A DNA stretch of 48,178 nt from CAZEVY01 sp964515555 (GTDB lineage: Bacteria; Acidobacteriota; Terriglobia; Bryobacterales; Bryobacteraceae), in NCBI GenBank assembly GCA_964515555.1, contig CAZEVY010000031.1, positions 1-48,178 on the forward strand, read 5' to 3'. The translations under genes were made by a program, and so were the position numbers. Positions 1 to 8,167 of this stretch are shown here, in pieces. The notes below the pieces were generated by a model, which saw only the letters and a list, made by a program, of their open reading frames with translations, made no database searches and had not been told where the DNA came from. Position 1 is the stretch's first letter; every line of letters begins with the position of its first letter.

Positions 1-495
1 CCCAAATACGGGCTCGAAATCCGGTTGAGTCAGATCGAACCATATCTCCACTTCACTCGAGATATCACTGCCGGAGACGCCTTGCGAAGCCACCCGCAGA
101 AACGGCTTGCCACCCACACTCGTCATAGAGTGCCGCCGCGGGTAATTCTTGATGAAAGTCCAATACGCTCCCGTGCGACGCCAGCCTTCGTCTTCGCTTC
201 CAAAGTAGCGGACATAGACTTGCGTGTTCCAAGGTGTGTCGATCACCAGGATCGTCTGCCGCGGACCGAGAACCGTGATCAATTCAGTGGAGCAGTCGCT
301 AGACTTCTCGCAGTGGAGCAAGGAGCCATGGACCCCGAGCGCTTTCCACAACGGCGCCCACTCGAATCCCAGGTGTGAGTCGATGTACCGCGCTAGATCG
401 TAAGGCGATTCCGCGGCGCGGACGATCTCTGGGACCGATGTATTCTGAGCGACGGCCACGCACGAAAGAATGGCCGTGGCTGCAAGGCGGTACAT
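1..495 (-). CDS. Secreted protein of unknown function, 3' end outside the window
   Basis: Reading leftward from an ATG at 495, the frame stays open for 165 codons and leaves the window without a stop. The N-terminus (MYRLAATAILSCVAVAQN) looks like a signal peptide cut after an alanine, so export is likely. The mature part is rich in Trp, Tyr and Asp. It has two cysteines close together (residues near 62 and 67, HCEKSSDC) that could form a disulphide, then a strand-rich stretch with YVRYFGSEDEGWRRTGAYW. I do not recognise a family. The ribosome site GGAGAGCG lies just upstream of the ATG. Nothing in the neighbours defines its job. Confidence 0.72.
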   Translation of the reverse strand, partial: MYRLAATAILSCVAVAQNTSVPEIVRAAESPYDLARYIDSHLGFEWAPLWKALGVHGSLLHCEKSSDCSTELITVLGPRQTILVIDTPWNTQVYVRYFGSEDEGWRRTGAYWTFIKNYPRRHSMTSVGGKPFLRVASQGVSGSDISSEVEIWFDLTQPDFEPVFG

Positions 496-865
496 CGCTC
501 TCCATTATTACAACTTGAACTCGTGCTGGATCGGACCCGCCCACTGTAAGCCTGCGTTGACGGCGTTGGGGAAATGAGACAGGATTCGATTCAGAACGCT
601 TTTCGCGCTCCCGCCACTTTATGCTGAGGCGGAGACAAGGACTGCCGCCCCTTTCCCCTGTGCGCCTGCTTGACGAAGCCGAATACCTCTCGCACAATCG
701 AGATGCCGGCGTCGCGACACTCCGATGGTTTTCGGGATCATCCCGGAAGTCCATTCGGAATCACCCTGGATTCGGCGTTCGGCTTCACCGAAACCCCCAC
801 TTGATCGGATAACGCGACGCAGAATCGCCGGATATCCATGCCTTCGCCCGCGACTCGGTAGGCGG
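496..865. other. 370-bp stretch without a convincing gene
   Basis: No frame here has a credible start, ribosome site and family resemblance. On the minus strand a closed frame of about 36 codons ends at 508 with a stop just before the ATG of the neighbouring secreted protein; its end (QWAGPIQHEFKL) resembles the tail of a barrel protein. It is blocked by a stop near 615 and may be a gene remnant. I see no promoter or terminator I would defend. Confidence 0.35.
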
Positions 866-1432
866 TCAGGCGGAAGTACCCGCGAGGCCCAGCTCGGCCG
901 CGTTGGCGCGCATGGCGTCGATGCAGAACGCGATGTGCTCCTCAAGCGCCACGCCCAACTCCGCCGCCCCGTTGACGATGTCGTCGCGATTCACCGAGCG
1001 CGCGAAGGCCTTGTCCTTCATCTTTTTCTTCACGCCCGCCACGTCCACCTCGTGGATCGAGCGGCCCGGCTTCACATACGAAATCGCCGTGAGAAACCCG
1101 GCCAGCTCGTCGCAGGCGAACAGGGCGCGCTCCATCGCCGATTCGCGCGCGACGCCCGTGTAGCTCGCATGCGAGAGGATCGCGCGGCGGACCTCGCCGC
1201 TGACGCCGCGAGCGGCCAGGATCGGCTCGCCCTTCATCGGGTGCTCGTCGAGCGTGGGGTGGATTTCCCAGTCGAAGTCGTGCAGGAGGGCGGTGACGCG
1301 CCAGGTCTGCTCGTCGGCGCCGAGCTTGCGTGCGTAGGCCGCCATGCAGGTCTCGACGGCGAGAGCGTGACGGCGGAGGCTGTCGGTCTTGGTGAACTCC
1401 GAGAGGAGTGTGAAGGCCTGGTCGCGAGTCAT
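866..1432 (-). CDS. HD-domain phosphohydrolase-like protein
   Basis: A 188-residue cytoplasmic protein of the HD/HDIG superfamily, whose members hydrolyse phosphate esters with a bound metal. The metal-ligand pattern is visible in order: a histidine in the first helix (RRHALAVE), the HD pair in ALLHDFDWE, a histidine in ILSHASYTG and an aspartate in FACDELAGF. The domain spans roughly residues 15-125. The rest is a helical tail typical of stand-alone HDIG proteins. The substrate cannot be told from sequence. The gene lies 55 bases downstream of aceE on the same strand, separated by a GC-rich palindromic repeat, so it could be read through from aceE. Confidence 0.85.
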   Translation of the reverse strand: MTRDQAFTLLSEFTKTDSLRRHALAVETCMAAYARKLGADEQTWRVTALLHDFDWEIHPTLDEHPMKGEPILAARGVSGEVRRAILSHASYTGVARESAMERALFACDELAGFLTAISYVKPGRSIHEVDVAGVKKKMKDKAFARSVNRDDIVNGAAELGVALEEHIAFCIDAMRANAAELGLAGTSA

Positions 1433-1440
1433 GGTTTTGT

Positions 1441-1488
1441 TGGCGGGGCCTGGAGGCCCCGCGCGGCGCTGGAGAGCCGCCCCACCAT
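1441..1488 (-). repeat. REP-like GC-rich intergenic repeat, family A copy 1
   Basis: On the minus strand this 48-bp segment matches 23147-23194 at about 41 of 48 positions. Both begin GGTGGGGCGGC and contain GGGCCTCCAG. This copy carries a strong inverted repeat, GGGGCCT-gg-AGGCCCC. It lies directly between the aceE stop codon and the next gene on the same strand, where it could slow or stop transcription, although no T-run follows. Confidence 0.55.
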
Positions 1489-4133
1489 TATGCGACGGCC
1501 GGGTCGATCTTCTCCGGGTCGAGGCCGAGGTCCTGAATGGCGGCGCGGGCCCGCGCCGGGTCGAGCCGCGAGAGCGCCGCCACCACGATCGACGCCGCGT
1601 TCACTTCGAAGTGCCGCCGAAGGTGCTCGCGATTCTCACTTCGCCCGAAGCCGTCGGTCCCGAGCGTCACCAGCCGACCCGCCAGCCACGGGGCCAACTG
1701 GTCCGGCACGATCTTCATGTAGTCGGTGGCGGCGACGATCGGACCATCCGCCCCGGCCAGCGCCTGAACGATGTACGGCACGCGCGGAGTTTCCCCGGGG
1801 TGCAGCCGGTTCCAGCGGTCGGCCGCCAGCGCCTCGCGCCGAAGCTGGTTGTAGCTGGTCACGCTCCAGACGTCGGCGGCGACGCCGTAGCGCTCGGCGA
1901 GAATCGACTGCGCCGCCAGGGCCTCGTTGAGAATCGGACCGCTGCCGAACAACTGCACCGACGCGCGCCCGTTCGGCGCGGCCTGGTACCGGTAGATGCC
2001 CTTGAGAATCCCCTCGGCCGAGCCTTCCGGCATCGGCGGCTGCGGGTAGAACTCGTTGTAGACGGTGATGTAGTAGAAGAGGTGCTCGCCCTCCTGGTAC
2101 ATGCGGCGAATGCCGTCCTGCACGATCACCGCGAGCTCGTAGGCGAACGCCGGGTCATAGGTGGCGAGTGTGGGAATCGTCGACGCCAGCACAGGGCTGT
2201 GGCCGTCCTGATGCTGCAGGCCCTCGCCCGCCAGCGTGGTGCGGCCCGCCGTACCGCCCAGCAGGAAGCCCTTGCCGCGCGAATCGGCGAAAGCCCACGC
2301 CAGGTCGCCGACGCGCTGGAAGCCGAACATCGAATAGTAGATGAAGAACGGAATCATCGGCACGCCGTAGTTGGCGTAGGCGGTGCCGGCGGCGGTGAAC
2401 GACGCCATCGATCCCGCCTCGGTGATGCCTTCCTCGAGAATCTGTCCGTCCTTGGCTTCCTTGTAGTACAGGAACAACTGGCTGTCGACCGGCGTGTAGA
2501 GCTGTCCCTGGCTGGCGTAGATGCCGCACTGCCGGAACAGCGCCTCCATGCCGAACGTTCGCGCCTCGTCGGGCACGATGGGCACGATCAGGTCTCCGAG
2601 CTTCGGGTGCTTCAGGAGCGCGCGCAGCACTTGTACGAAGCCCGAAGTCGTCATCGCGGGCCTTCCCTGTGAGCCCGCCAGCACGTCGGCGAACAGATCC
2701 AGCGGCGGAGCTTCGATCGACGGCGGCGCGGTGTTGCGCGACGGCAGATAACCGCCGAGCGCCTGGCGTCGCTGGTGCAGATAGCGCATCTCGACGCTGT
2801 CGTCGGCGGGGCGGTAGAGCCCGGTCTTGGCGGCCTCGTCGGGGATGTCGAACCGGCGGCGGAAGTACTCCACCTCCTGCTCGTTCATCTTTTTCTGCTG
2901 GTGGCTGATGTTGCGGCCCTCGCCGGCCTCGCCGAGTCCGTAGCCCTTGACGGTCTTGGCGAGGATGACGGTCGGCTGCCCGGTGGTTTCCATCGCGCGG
3001 CGGTAGGCGTTGTAGACCTTGCGCGGGTCGTGCCCGCCGCGGCGCAGTCGCGCGAGCTGCTCGTCGGTCATGTCAGCCACCAGCTCGAGCAGCTCCGGGT
3101 ACTTGCCGAAGAAATGCTTGCGCACGTACGCGCCGCCGTGCGCCTTGAAATTCTGGTACTCGCCGTCGACGCACTCGCCCATGCGCCGGATGAGCAGGCC
3201 GGTCTGATCCTTGGCGAGCAGGCGATCCCAGTCGTCGCCCCACAGCACCTTGATGACGTTCCACCCGGCGCCGCGGAAAATCGCTTCCAGCTCCTGAATG
3301 ATCTTGCCGTTGCCGCGCACCGGACCGTCCAGCCGGATCAGGTTGCAGTTGACCACCCAGATCAGGTTGTCGAGCTTCTCGCGCGAGGCCAGCGTGATGG
3401 AGCCGAGCGACTCGGGCTCGTCGCTTTCGCCGTCGCCGACGAAGGTCCAGACCTTCCGGTCGGTCGCCGGCAGAAGCTGGCGATTCTCCAGGTACCGCAG
3501 AAAGCGCGCCTGGTAGATGGAGTTGATGGGGCCGAGGCCCATGGAGACCGTCGGGAACTGCCAGAAGCCGGGCATCAGCCAGGGATGCGGATAGGACGAC
3601 AGGCCGGGATGGTCCCGCAATTCGTGCCGGAAGTTTTCGAGGTGCTTCGCCGAGAGGCGGCCCTCGAGAAAGGCGCGCGCGTAGACGCCGGGCGAGGCGT
3701 GGCCCTGGAAATACACCAGGTCGCCGGGCTGGTCGCCGATGCGGGCGCGGAAGAAGTGGTTGAAGCCGACTTCGACCAGCGTCGCCAGCGACGCGTAGGT
3801 CGAGATATGCCCGCCGATGCCCTCGTCCTTCTTGTTGGCGCCGACCACCATGTTGAGCGCGTTCCAGCGGATGACGCTCTTGATGCGGCGCTCGATCTCG
3901 CGGTCGCCGGGGTAGGGAAGCTCCTCTTCCACTGGAATCGAATTGATGTAGGGAGTCGTCAACGAGGCGCGGCCGGTCAGGCCGTGCATCCCGGCCCGGT
4001 CGAGCACTTTCTGGAGAAGGAAGCGGGCGCGCTCAGGGCCGACTTCGTCGATGATCTGGTCGAGGGCCTCAATCCATTCGGTGGTTTCCTGGGGGTTGAC
4101 GTCCTCGGGAAGGTCGGTTTTGATTTGCAGCAT
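1488..4133 (-). CDS. aceE: Pyruvate dehydrogenase E1 component, homodimeric type
   Basis: An 881-residue protein, the usual length for the homodimeric E1 of the pyruvate dehydrogenase complex. It decarboxylates pyruvate with thiamine diphosphate and passes the acetyl group to the lipoyl domain of E2. The N-terminal signature PQETTEWIEALD is at residues 14-25. The segment GGHISTYASLATLVEVGFNH (108-127) and the thiamine diphosphate motif GDGESDEP (233-240) ending in NCN (262-264) are typical. Later RHAxG-like and transketolase regions are intact. No E2 or E3 gene is nearby. The ATG at 4133 is the only possible start in frame, and it sits inside an interspersed repeat, so the first eight or so codons appear repeat-derived. 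The gene follows the isochorismatase-like gene by 51 bases. Confidence 0.97.
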   Translation of the reverse strand: MLQIKTDLPEDVNPQETTEWIEALDQIIDEVGPERARFLLQKVLDRAGMHGLTGRASLTTPYINSIPVEEELPYPGDREIERRIKSVIRWNALNMVVGANKKDEGIGGHISTYASLATLVEVGFNHFFRARIGDQPGDLVYFQGHASPGVYARAFLEGRLSAKHLENFRHELRDHPGLSSYPHPWLMPGFWQFPTVSMGLGPINSIYQARFLRYLENRQLLPATDRKVWTFVGDGESDEPESLGSITLASREKLDNLIWVVNCNLIRLDGPVRGNGKIIQELEAIFRGAGWNVIKVLWGDDWDRLLAKDQTGLLIRRMGECVDGEYQNFKAHGGAYVRKHFFGKYPELLELVADMTDEQLARLRRGGHDPRKVYNAYRRAMETTGQPTVILAKTVKGYGLGEAGEGRNISHQQKKMNEQEVEYFRRRFDIPDEAAKTGLYRPADDSVEMRYLHQRRQALGGYLPSRNTAPPSIEAPPLDLFADVLAGSQGRPAMTTSGFVQVLRALLKHPKLGDLIVPIVPDEARTFGMEALFRQCGIYASQGQLYTPVDSQLFLYYKEAKDGQILEEGITEAGSMASFTAAGTAYANYGVPMIPFFIYYSMFGFQRVGDLAWAFADSRGKGFLLGGTAGRTTLAGEGLQHQDGHSPVLASTIPTLATYDPAFAYELAVIVQDGIRRMYQEGEHLFYYITVYNEFYPQPPMPEGSAEGILKGIYRYQAAPNGRASVQLFGSGPILNEALAAQSILAERYGVAADVWSVTSYNQLRREALAADRWNRLHPGETPRVPYIVQALAGADGPIVAATDYMKIVPDQLAPWLAGRLVTLGTDGFGRSENREHLRRHFEVNAASIVVAALSRLDPARARAAIQDLGLDPEKIDPAVA

Positions 4134-4170
4134 CGGGTAGGTGCTGATACCAGTTTACCGCGAGGGCGCT
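4111..4170 (-). repeat. Interspersed repeat family B copy 1, overlapping the aceE start
   Basis: A 60-bp segment nearly identical to 7138-7197, with roughly ten differences including two single-base gaps. Shared cores are CGGGTAGGT, CTGATACC and ACCGCGA. This copy includes the aceE ATG and the codons for the first residues (MLQIKTD). Confidence 0.7.
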
Positions 4171-4184
4171 CGCGGCCGCGCCCG

Positions 4185-5069
4185 TCAGAGCGCCGGGCCG
4201 CCCGGGCCGTGATCGCTGCCCGGGACCGCGCGCGTCAGATCGTCGCCCAGAATCGAGGGGCACCAGTTCGCCTCGATGTGTTCGACCACCAGCTCGGTGC
4301 CGCGCGTGTGGCTGACGAAGGGGCGCTTGCGCGGGTCGTACATGGCGTCGGTGAGGTCGCGCGCCAGCACGACGTTGAATCCGAGCTTCGTCATCTGCCG
4401 CGCGCCGAACGAGCGGTTCAGGATGCAGATGTTGGTGTGGACTCCCATCAACGCGATATTCGTGATGCCTTCCAGCCTGCAGAAGTTGAAGAGTTCCTGG
4501 CCGCTCTCTGTGACGCCGTCGAAGCCAAGGATATCGATGGCCGGATGCTGCCGGGTCCAGGGATACGGCCCCGTCCACTTGGTGACGATGGGGTCGTCGC
4601 AGCCGCCGCCGCTGTCGTCGATGGGGAAGCCGAGCGCCTCCTCGGGCTCGCGCGGACAACTGCGGAGGATCGGGACCGGCGACTCGGTCGTCGGCGCCTG
4701 CTGCATGCGCCGCCGCCAGGGCGTGCCCTCGTAATACTTCATGGTGTCACTCGGCGAGTGGATGATCATGACGCCGAGACTTCGCGCGGCGCTCACCACC
4801 TGGTTCATGCGCGGGGCCATCACGGCAACGCGCTGTGCCGAGAGGCCGCAGGTGTGCGTGTCCCACATGTCGCAGATGACGATCGCGGTTTGCGCGGCCT
4901 CCCATCGCAGGACCTGCTCGGTGACGGATGCGCCCACGGCGGCGCGCCGCCGCGCGCGCAGCGAGAGGGTTCCGGGGACCTTGGGCCGTTTGGGGAGCGC
5001 CTCGGGCGCAGGCGATTGCGCGGCCGCCAGGGCTCCGGGAACGGCCGCCAGGAATGCTCTTCGTTTCAT
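4185..5069 (-). CDS. Isochorismatase-fold cysteine hydrolase, exported
   Basis: A 294-residue member of the isochorismatase/nicotinamidase superfamily, which cleaves amide or vinyl-ether bonds with an Asp-Lys-Cys triad. Candidate residues are D67 in AIVICDMWD, K164 in VTKWTGPYP and C215 in GVHTNICILNRS. The start MKRRAFLAAVPGALAAAQSP is a twin-arginine-like signal peptide, which is unusual for this family and suggests periplasmic action. The substrate is unknown. The gene starts 23 bases from the divergent peptidase gene, so the two promoters must overlap. A TAACAT hexamer lies seven bases before the ATG. It is followed by aceE, but a functional link is not evident. Confidence 0.85.
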   Translation of the reverse strand: MKRRAFLAAVPGALAAAQSPAPEALPKRPKVPGTLSLRARRRAAVGASVTEQVLRWEAAQTAIVICDMWDTHTCGLSAQRVAVMAPRMNQVVSAARSLGVMIIHSPSDTMKYYEGTPWRRRMQQAPTTESPVPILRSCPREPEEALGFPIDDSGGGCDDPIVTKWTGPYPWTRQHPAIDILGFDGVTESGQELFNFCRLEGITNIALMGVHTNICILNRSFGARQMTKLGFNVVLARDLTDAMYDPRKRPFVSHTRGTELVVEHIEANWCPSILGDDLTRAVPGSDHGPGGPAL

Positions 5070-5080
5070 AGCGATTATGT

Positions 5081-5086
5081 TAGTAT
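5081..5086 (+). promoter_or_regulatory. -10-like TAGTAT six bases before the peptidase GTG
   Basis: TAGTAT followed by exactly six bases and the GTG at 5093. This fits a promoter whose transcript begins at the start codon. The whole intergenic region is 23 bp, so a conventional leader is impossible. On the other strand TAACAT (5082-5077) precedes the opposite ATG by seven bases. Confidence 0.45.
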
Positions 5087-5092
5087 CGCAGC

Positions 5093-6868
5093 GTGAAAAT
5101 ATCCACGTATTCGCTCCATCCCAAGGCGTCGGTTTCGCTGATGTCGCAGATCGGCTACCAAGACGGGCCGCCGCGCCGGGCGGCGGCGTTGCGGCGGCGG
5201 CGAGGCCCGGCCGCTCCGGAGGCCGAAGACTCCGGCCTGACGCCGGTGATCGTCGAAGCGACCGCGGCGAAGCCTCTCGAACGCCGTTTCGAGAAGCTCG
5301 CGGGCGGCGAGCGGGCGCGGCACCTCGCCGGCGGATTCTACTCGGCGACCATCAGTCCAGATCGCGCGCGGAACCTGCTCGGCATGAAGGAGCTTGTTCG
5401 TCTCCAGACCAAGAAGAAGAGCAAACCGCACCTGGAGGCGGCGCTGCCGGAAGCGCAGGTGCTCGGCGCCGGCGGTGCGCGGCTGGTGCAGGAGAACGGC
5501 AACGGGGTCGTCCTCGGCATCGTCGACTCGGGATTCGACCTGTCGCATCCGATGTTCCGCGACGCGCAGGGGCGGCTGCGGGTGGACGCGCTGCTCGACC
5601 AGGAGACCGACCGCGAGTTCAACACCGCGCAGCTCGAGCAGGGTTGGGCGAACGGCTCCAATCCCGGAGCCGATGCGGACGGGCACGGCACGCACGTGGC
5701 GTCGATCGCCGGAGGATCGCCCTTCGGCGGGCGCGAGGGAGTGGCGCCGGGGGCGCGGTTCATCCTGGTGAAAACCGACTTCGAGAACACCGACGACGCG
5801 GTGGCGTTCATCTTCCGCAAGGCGGGCGCGCGGCCCTGCGTCGTCAACATGAGCCTGGGACATCACTTTGGCGCGCACGACGGCACCGACGCCGAGGAGC
5901 GCTTCCACGACACGGTCAGCGGACCGGGGCGAATCATCGTCGTCTCGGCGGGCAACGAGGCCACCGACTCGATTCACCTGGGCGGACGATTCGCAGGCAA
6001 CCAGGCGCGCGGGGCGCGGTTCGACCTGCTGCCTCAGGATGACGGGCGTCCGTTCGTCGCCCTGACGGCCTGGTACGACGCGCAGGACGTGTTCGAGGGA
6101 TCCATCGTCCGGCCGGGAGGCCAGCCGTTCGCGTTTCCGGCGGTCGGCGCGGCCGGTCAGAGATTCTCGAACCGGACGCTTTCCGTCGACCTGTCGCGAC
6201 GGAATTTCGCGTTTAACAACCTGGTTCAAGTCCAGATCGAGATCGAGTTTTTGCGGCGGCCGACGGCTTCCCAGACAAGAAACTGGGAAATCCGGTTCGT
6301 GTGCCGGCAGGCGGCGGCGGGCCGGCTGGACGCCTGGTTTCACAACTCGGGATTCGCCGGGTTCCGCCCGTCGGCCTTCGTGGAATCGGCGCGCACGGTA
6401 GGGCTCGCGGCGACGGGCAAGAGCTCGATCGCCGTCGCCAGCTATGTCACCAAGAACGAGTGGGACGCCGACGACGGGCGCATGAGGGACCGTTCGGCGG
6501 TTCCCGGTCGCGTCAGCTCGTTCAGCAGCCTGGGTCCCACGCGCGACGGGAGGGAGAAACCCGATATCGCCGCGCCGGGCCAGTACATCACCGCGGCCCT
6601 GGCGGCGGGATCGGATTCGGAGAGCGACGACGAGCGCGCGCTCACCGCCGGACGCGTGCTGACGATCGAGGGGACCAGCATGGCTTCTCCCATGGTGGCC
6701 GGCCTGGTCGCGTTGATGCTCCAGAAACGGAGCTCGCTGACACCGGCGCAGGCCCGGCAGATCCTGGCGAGTTCCGCGCGAAAAGACGTACATACGGGCC
6801 CGCTTGCCTGGACGCCGCAATACGGACACGGCAAGATCGACGCGGCCAAGGCGCTGGCCGCCGTGTGA
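5093..6868 (+). CDS. Subtilisin-like serine peptidase (family S8)
   Basis: A 591-residue peptidase with the full S8 triad: D145 in GIVDSGFDLSH, H198 in DGHGTHVAS and S529 in GTSMASPMVAG. The oxyanion Asn is probably in VSAGNEATDS. A propeptide-like region covers about the first 115 residues. An insertion of about 120 residues between the oxyanion region and the catalytic serine looks like a beta-rich PA or P-domain-like module. There is no clear signal peptide, so the cell location is open. The GTG at 5093 was chosen because the divergent gene starts only 23 bases away. The small gene at 6902 follows by 33 bases and may be a partner. Confidence 0.93.
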   Translation: MKISTYSLHPKASVSLMSQIGYQDGPPRRAAALRRRRGPAAPEAEDSGLTPVIVEATAAKPLERRFEKLAGGERARHLAGGFYSATISPDRARNLLGMKELVRLQTKKKSKPHLEAALPEAQVLGAGGARLVQENGNGVVLGIVDSGFDLSHPMFRDAQGRLRVDALLDQETDREFNTAQLEQGWANGSNPGADADGHGTHVASIAGGSPFGGREGVAPGARFILVKTDFENTDDAVAFIFRKAGARPCVVNMSLGHHFGAHDGTDAEERFHDTVSGPGRIIVVSAGNEATDSIHLGGRFAGNQARGARFDLLPQDDGRPFVALTAWYDAQDVFEGSIVRPGGQPFAFPAVGAAGQRFSNRTLSVDLSRRNFAFNNLVQVQIEIEFLRRPTASQTRNWEIRFVCRQAAAGRLDAWFHNSGFAGFRPSAFVESARTVGLAATGKSSIAVASYVTKNEWDADDGRMRDRSAVPGRVSSFSSLGPTRDGREKPDIAAPGQYITAALAAGSDSESDDERALTAGRVLTIEGTSMASPMVAGLVALMLQKRSSLTPAQARQILASSARKDVHTGPLAWTPQYGHGKIDAAKALAAV

Positions 6869-6901
6869 GCCTGTTAAGATGGTGAGCGGGGAGCGGGTTC
6901 G

Positions 6902-7138
6902 GTGAAGCTCCAGCACTGGCAACCGGGAGACGCTTATGACGACGACGAAGTGGTCGTCATCGAACCGCTGCCCGGCCACGGCGACGACGAGATCATCGCC
7001 GTATTCGAACGCTCCGGCGCCGCGCCTCCGCGCCAGATCGCCCCGCGCTTTCTGAGCGGAACCGTGCCGCGCCATCTGCGCGAGGGCGTGCACCGCATCG
7101 CGACGGTCCAGCGAAAAGCCCGCAAGCGAATGCACTAA
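6902..7138 (+). CDS. Small charged protein downstream of the peptidase, unknown function
   Basis: A 78-residue protein with a GTG start and GGGGAG about eight bases upstream. The first half is acidic (YDDDEVVVIEPLPGHGDDE) and the last half is basic, ending RKARKRMH. There is no signal peptide, membrane segment or known motif. It lies 33 bases after the subtilisin-like gene on the same strand, so co-transcription is likely. It could be an inhibitor, chaperone or substrate of that enzyme, but this rests only on position. It could also be a chance frame, though the two-part charge pattern and tight spacing argue for a gene. Confidence 0.55.
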   Translation: MKLQHWQPGDAYDDDEVVVIEPLPGHGDDEIIAVFERSGAAPPRQIAPRFLSGTVPRHLREGVHRIATVQRKARKRMH

Positions 7139-7197
7139 GGCCGGTTCTGATTTCGCAGCACCGGGTAGGTCTGATACCGGTTTTACCGCGAAGCCGC
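7138..7197 (-). repeat. Interspersed repeat family B copy 2, at the ferrochelatase 3' end
   Basis: Matches 4111-4170 over 60 bp. Here the repeat covers the ferrochelatase stop codon (7183-7185) and its downstream gap. The position equal to the aceE ATG is GTG in this copy and opens only an eight-codon frame ending in a stop. Confidence 0.65.
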
Positions 7198-8133
7198 CGG
7201 ACAGCAGCCGGCCGGACAGGGCTCGGGCGGCGCGGCCAGCCGCTCGACGATGAGGTCGCACACGAACGCGGGAAAGCGCGGATGCGAGCCGGCCGTGGGC
7301 GCGCGTACCATGGCGGCGCCGATCTCCTCGCAGACCGCACGCGCCTGGACGTCGAGGTCGTAGATCACTTCCATGTGGTCGGAGAGAAACCCGAGCGGCA
7401 CGACCACCACGTCGCGCGGGCGCGCCTGGCGCAGCGCGTCGCCGATGTCGGGCCCGAGCCAGGGCTGTTGCGGCGGGCCGCTGCGGCTCTGATAGACCAG
7501 GCGCCAGCGGTCCACGCCCAGCGCCGAGGCGATGCCCTCCGCCGCCGCGCGCAACTCGGCCTCGTAGCGGCATCCCTGGGCCATCGCGTCGGGGATGCTG
7601 TGCGCGGTAAACAGCACCAGCGCGCCGGACCGCCGGTCCTGGGGAAGGGATTCCAGGGCGCCGGCCGTCAGCTCGCGCTGGATGGCGGTGAAACGCACGT
7701 CGGCGCCGAAGGGCGGGATCTTGTCGATCGCCGGCGGCCCCCCGCCGCGGGCCTCCTCGATGTTCTCGACGTACTGCCGGCAGCTCGAATACGAGCTCCA
7801 GGCCGAGGTGACGAACGCCAGCACGCGCCGCACGCCATCGCCGCGCATGCGCGCGACCGTATCGACGAGCATCGGATGCCAGTTGCGATTGCCCCAGTAC
7901 ACCGGCAGCGCGACGCCGCGCACGGCCAGCTCGCGCTCGAGCGCCTCGATCAGCGCGCGCACCTGGCCGTTGATCGGACTGCGGCCGCCGAAGCGCCGAT
8001 AGTTTTCGGCGACCTCCAGCATCCGCTCGCGCGGCACCCGTTTGCCACGCAGGACATTGTCGAGAAAGGGCAGAACGTCGTCGGGCTTTTCCGGCCCGCC
8101 GAAGGAGACCACCAGCAGCGCGTCGTAATCCAA
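7183..8133 (-). CDS. hemH: Ferrochelatase, probably coproporphyrin ferrochelatase
   Basis: A 316-residue ferrochelatase that inserts Fe(II) into a porphyrin. The catalytic histidine is H178 in FTAHSIPDAM and the acidic partner is in DHMEVIYDLD. The segment SAWSSYSSCRQY (110-121) resembles the actinobacterial coproporphyrin enzymes. C118 there, plus C306, C310 and C311 in the tail PCPAGCCPAA, reproduces the one-internal, three-terminal cysteine layout of [2Fe-2S] ferrochelatases. The divergent neighbour is HemQ, the last enzyme of the coproporphyrin route, which supports coproporphyrin III as substrate (the enzyme is then often called CpfC). The start is a TTG exactly six bases after TACAAT. 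Confidence 0.95.
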   Translation of the reverse strand: MDYDALLVVSFGGPEKPDDVLPFLDNVLRGKRVPRERMLEVAENYRRFGGRSPINGQVRALIEALERELAVRGVALPVYWGNRNWHPMLVDTVARMRGDGVRRVLAFVTSAWSSYSSCRQYVENIEEARGGGPPAIDKIPPFGADVRFTAIQRELTAGALESLPQDRRSGALVLFTAHSIPDAMAQGCRYEAELRAAAEGIASALGVDRWRLVYQSRSGPPQQPWLGPDIGDALRQARPRDVVVVPLGFLSDHMEVIYDLDVQARAVCEEIGAAMVRAPTAGSHPRFPAFVCDLIVERLAAPPEPCPAGCCPAASR

Positions 8134-8139
8134 TAGTCG

Positions 8140-8161
8140 ATTGTACGGTCTCCGCTACACT
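8140..8161. promoter_or_regulatory. Back-to-back -10 elements for ferrochelatase and hemQ
   Basis: On the minus strand TACAAT (8145-8140) is followed by six bases and the ferrochelatase TTG. On the plus strand TACACT (8156-8161) is followed by six bases (GAGGAA) and the hemQ ATG. Only 34 bp separate the two starts, so polymerases must compete. GAGGAA could also act as a ribosome site if the transcript starts earlier. Confidence 0.5.
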
Positions 8162-8167
8162 GAGGAA

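Noticed and set aside
2775..5096. A 773-codon plus-strand frame opposite aceE
   Set aside because: It is the mirror of the aceE and hydrolase reading frames and shows no independent family resemblance.
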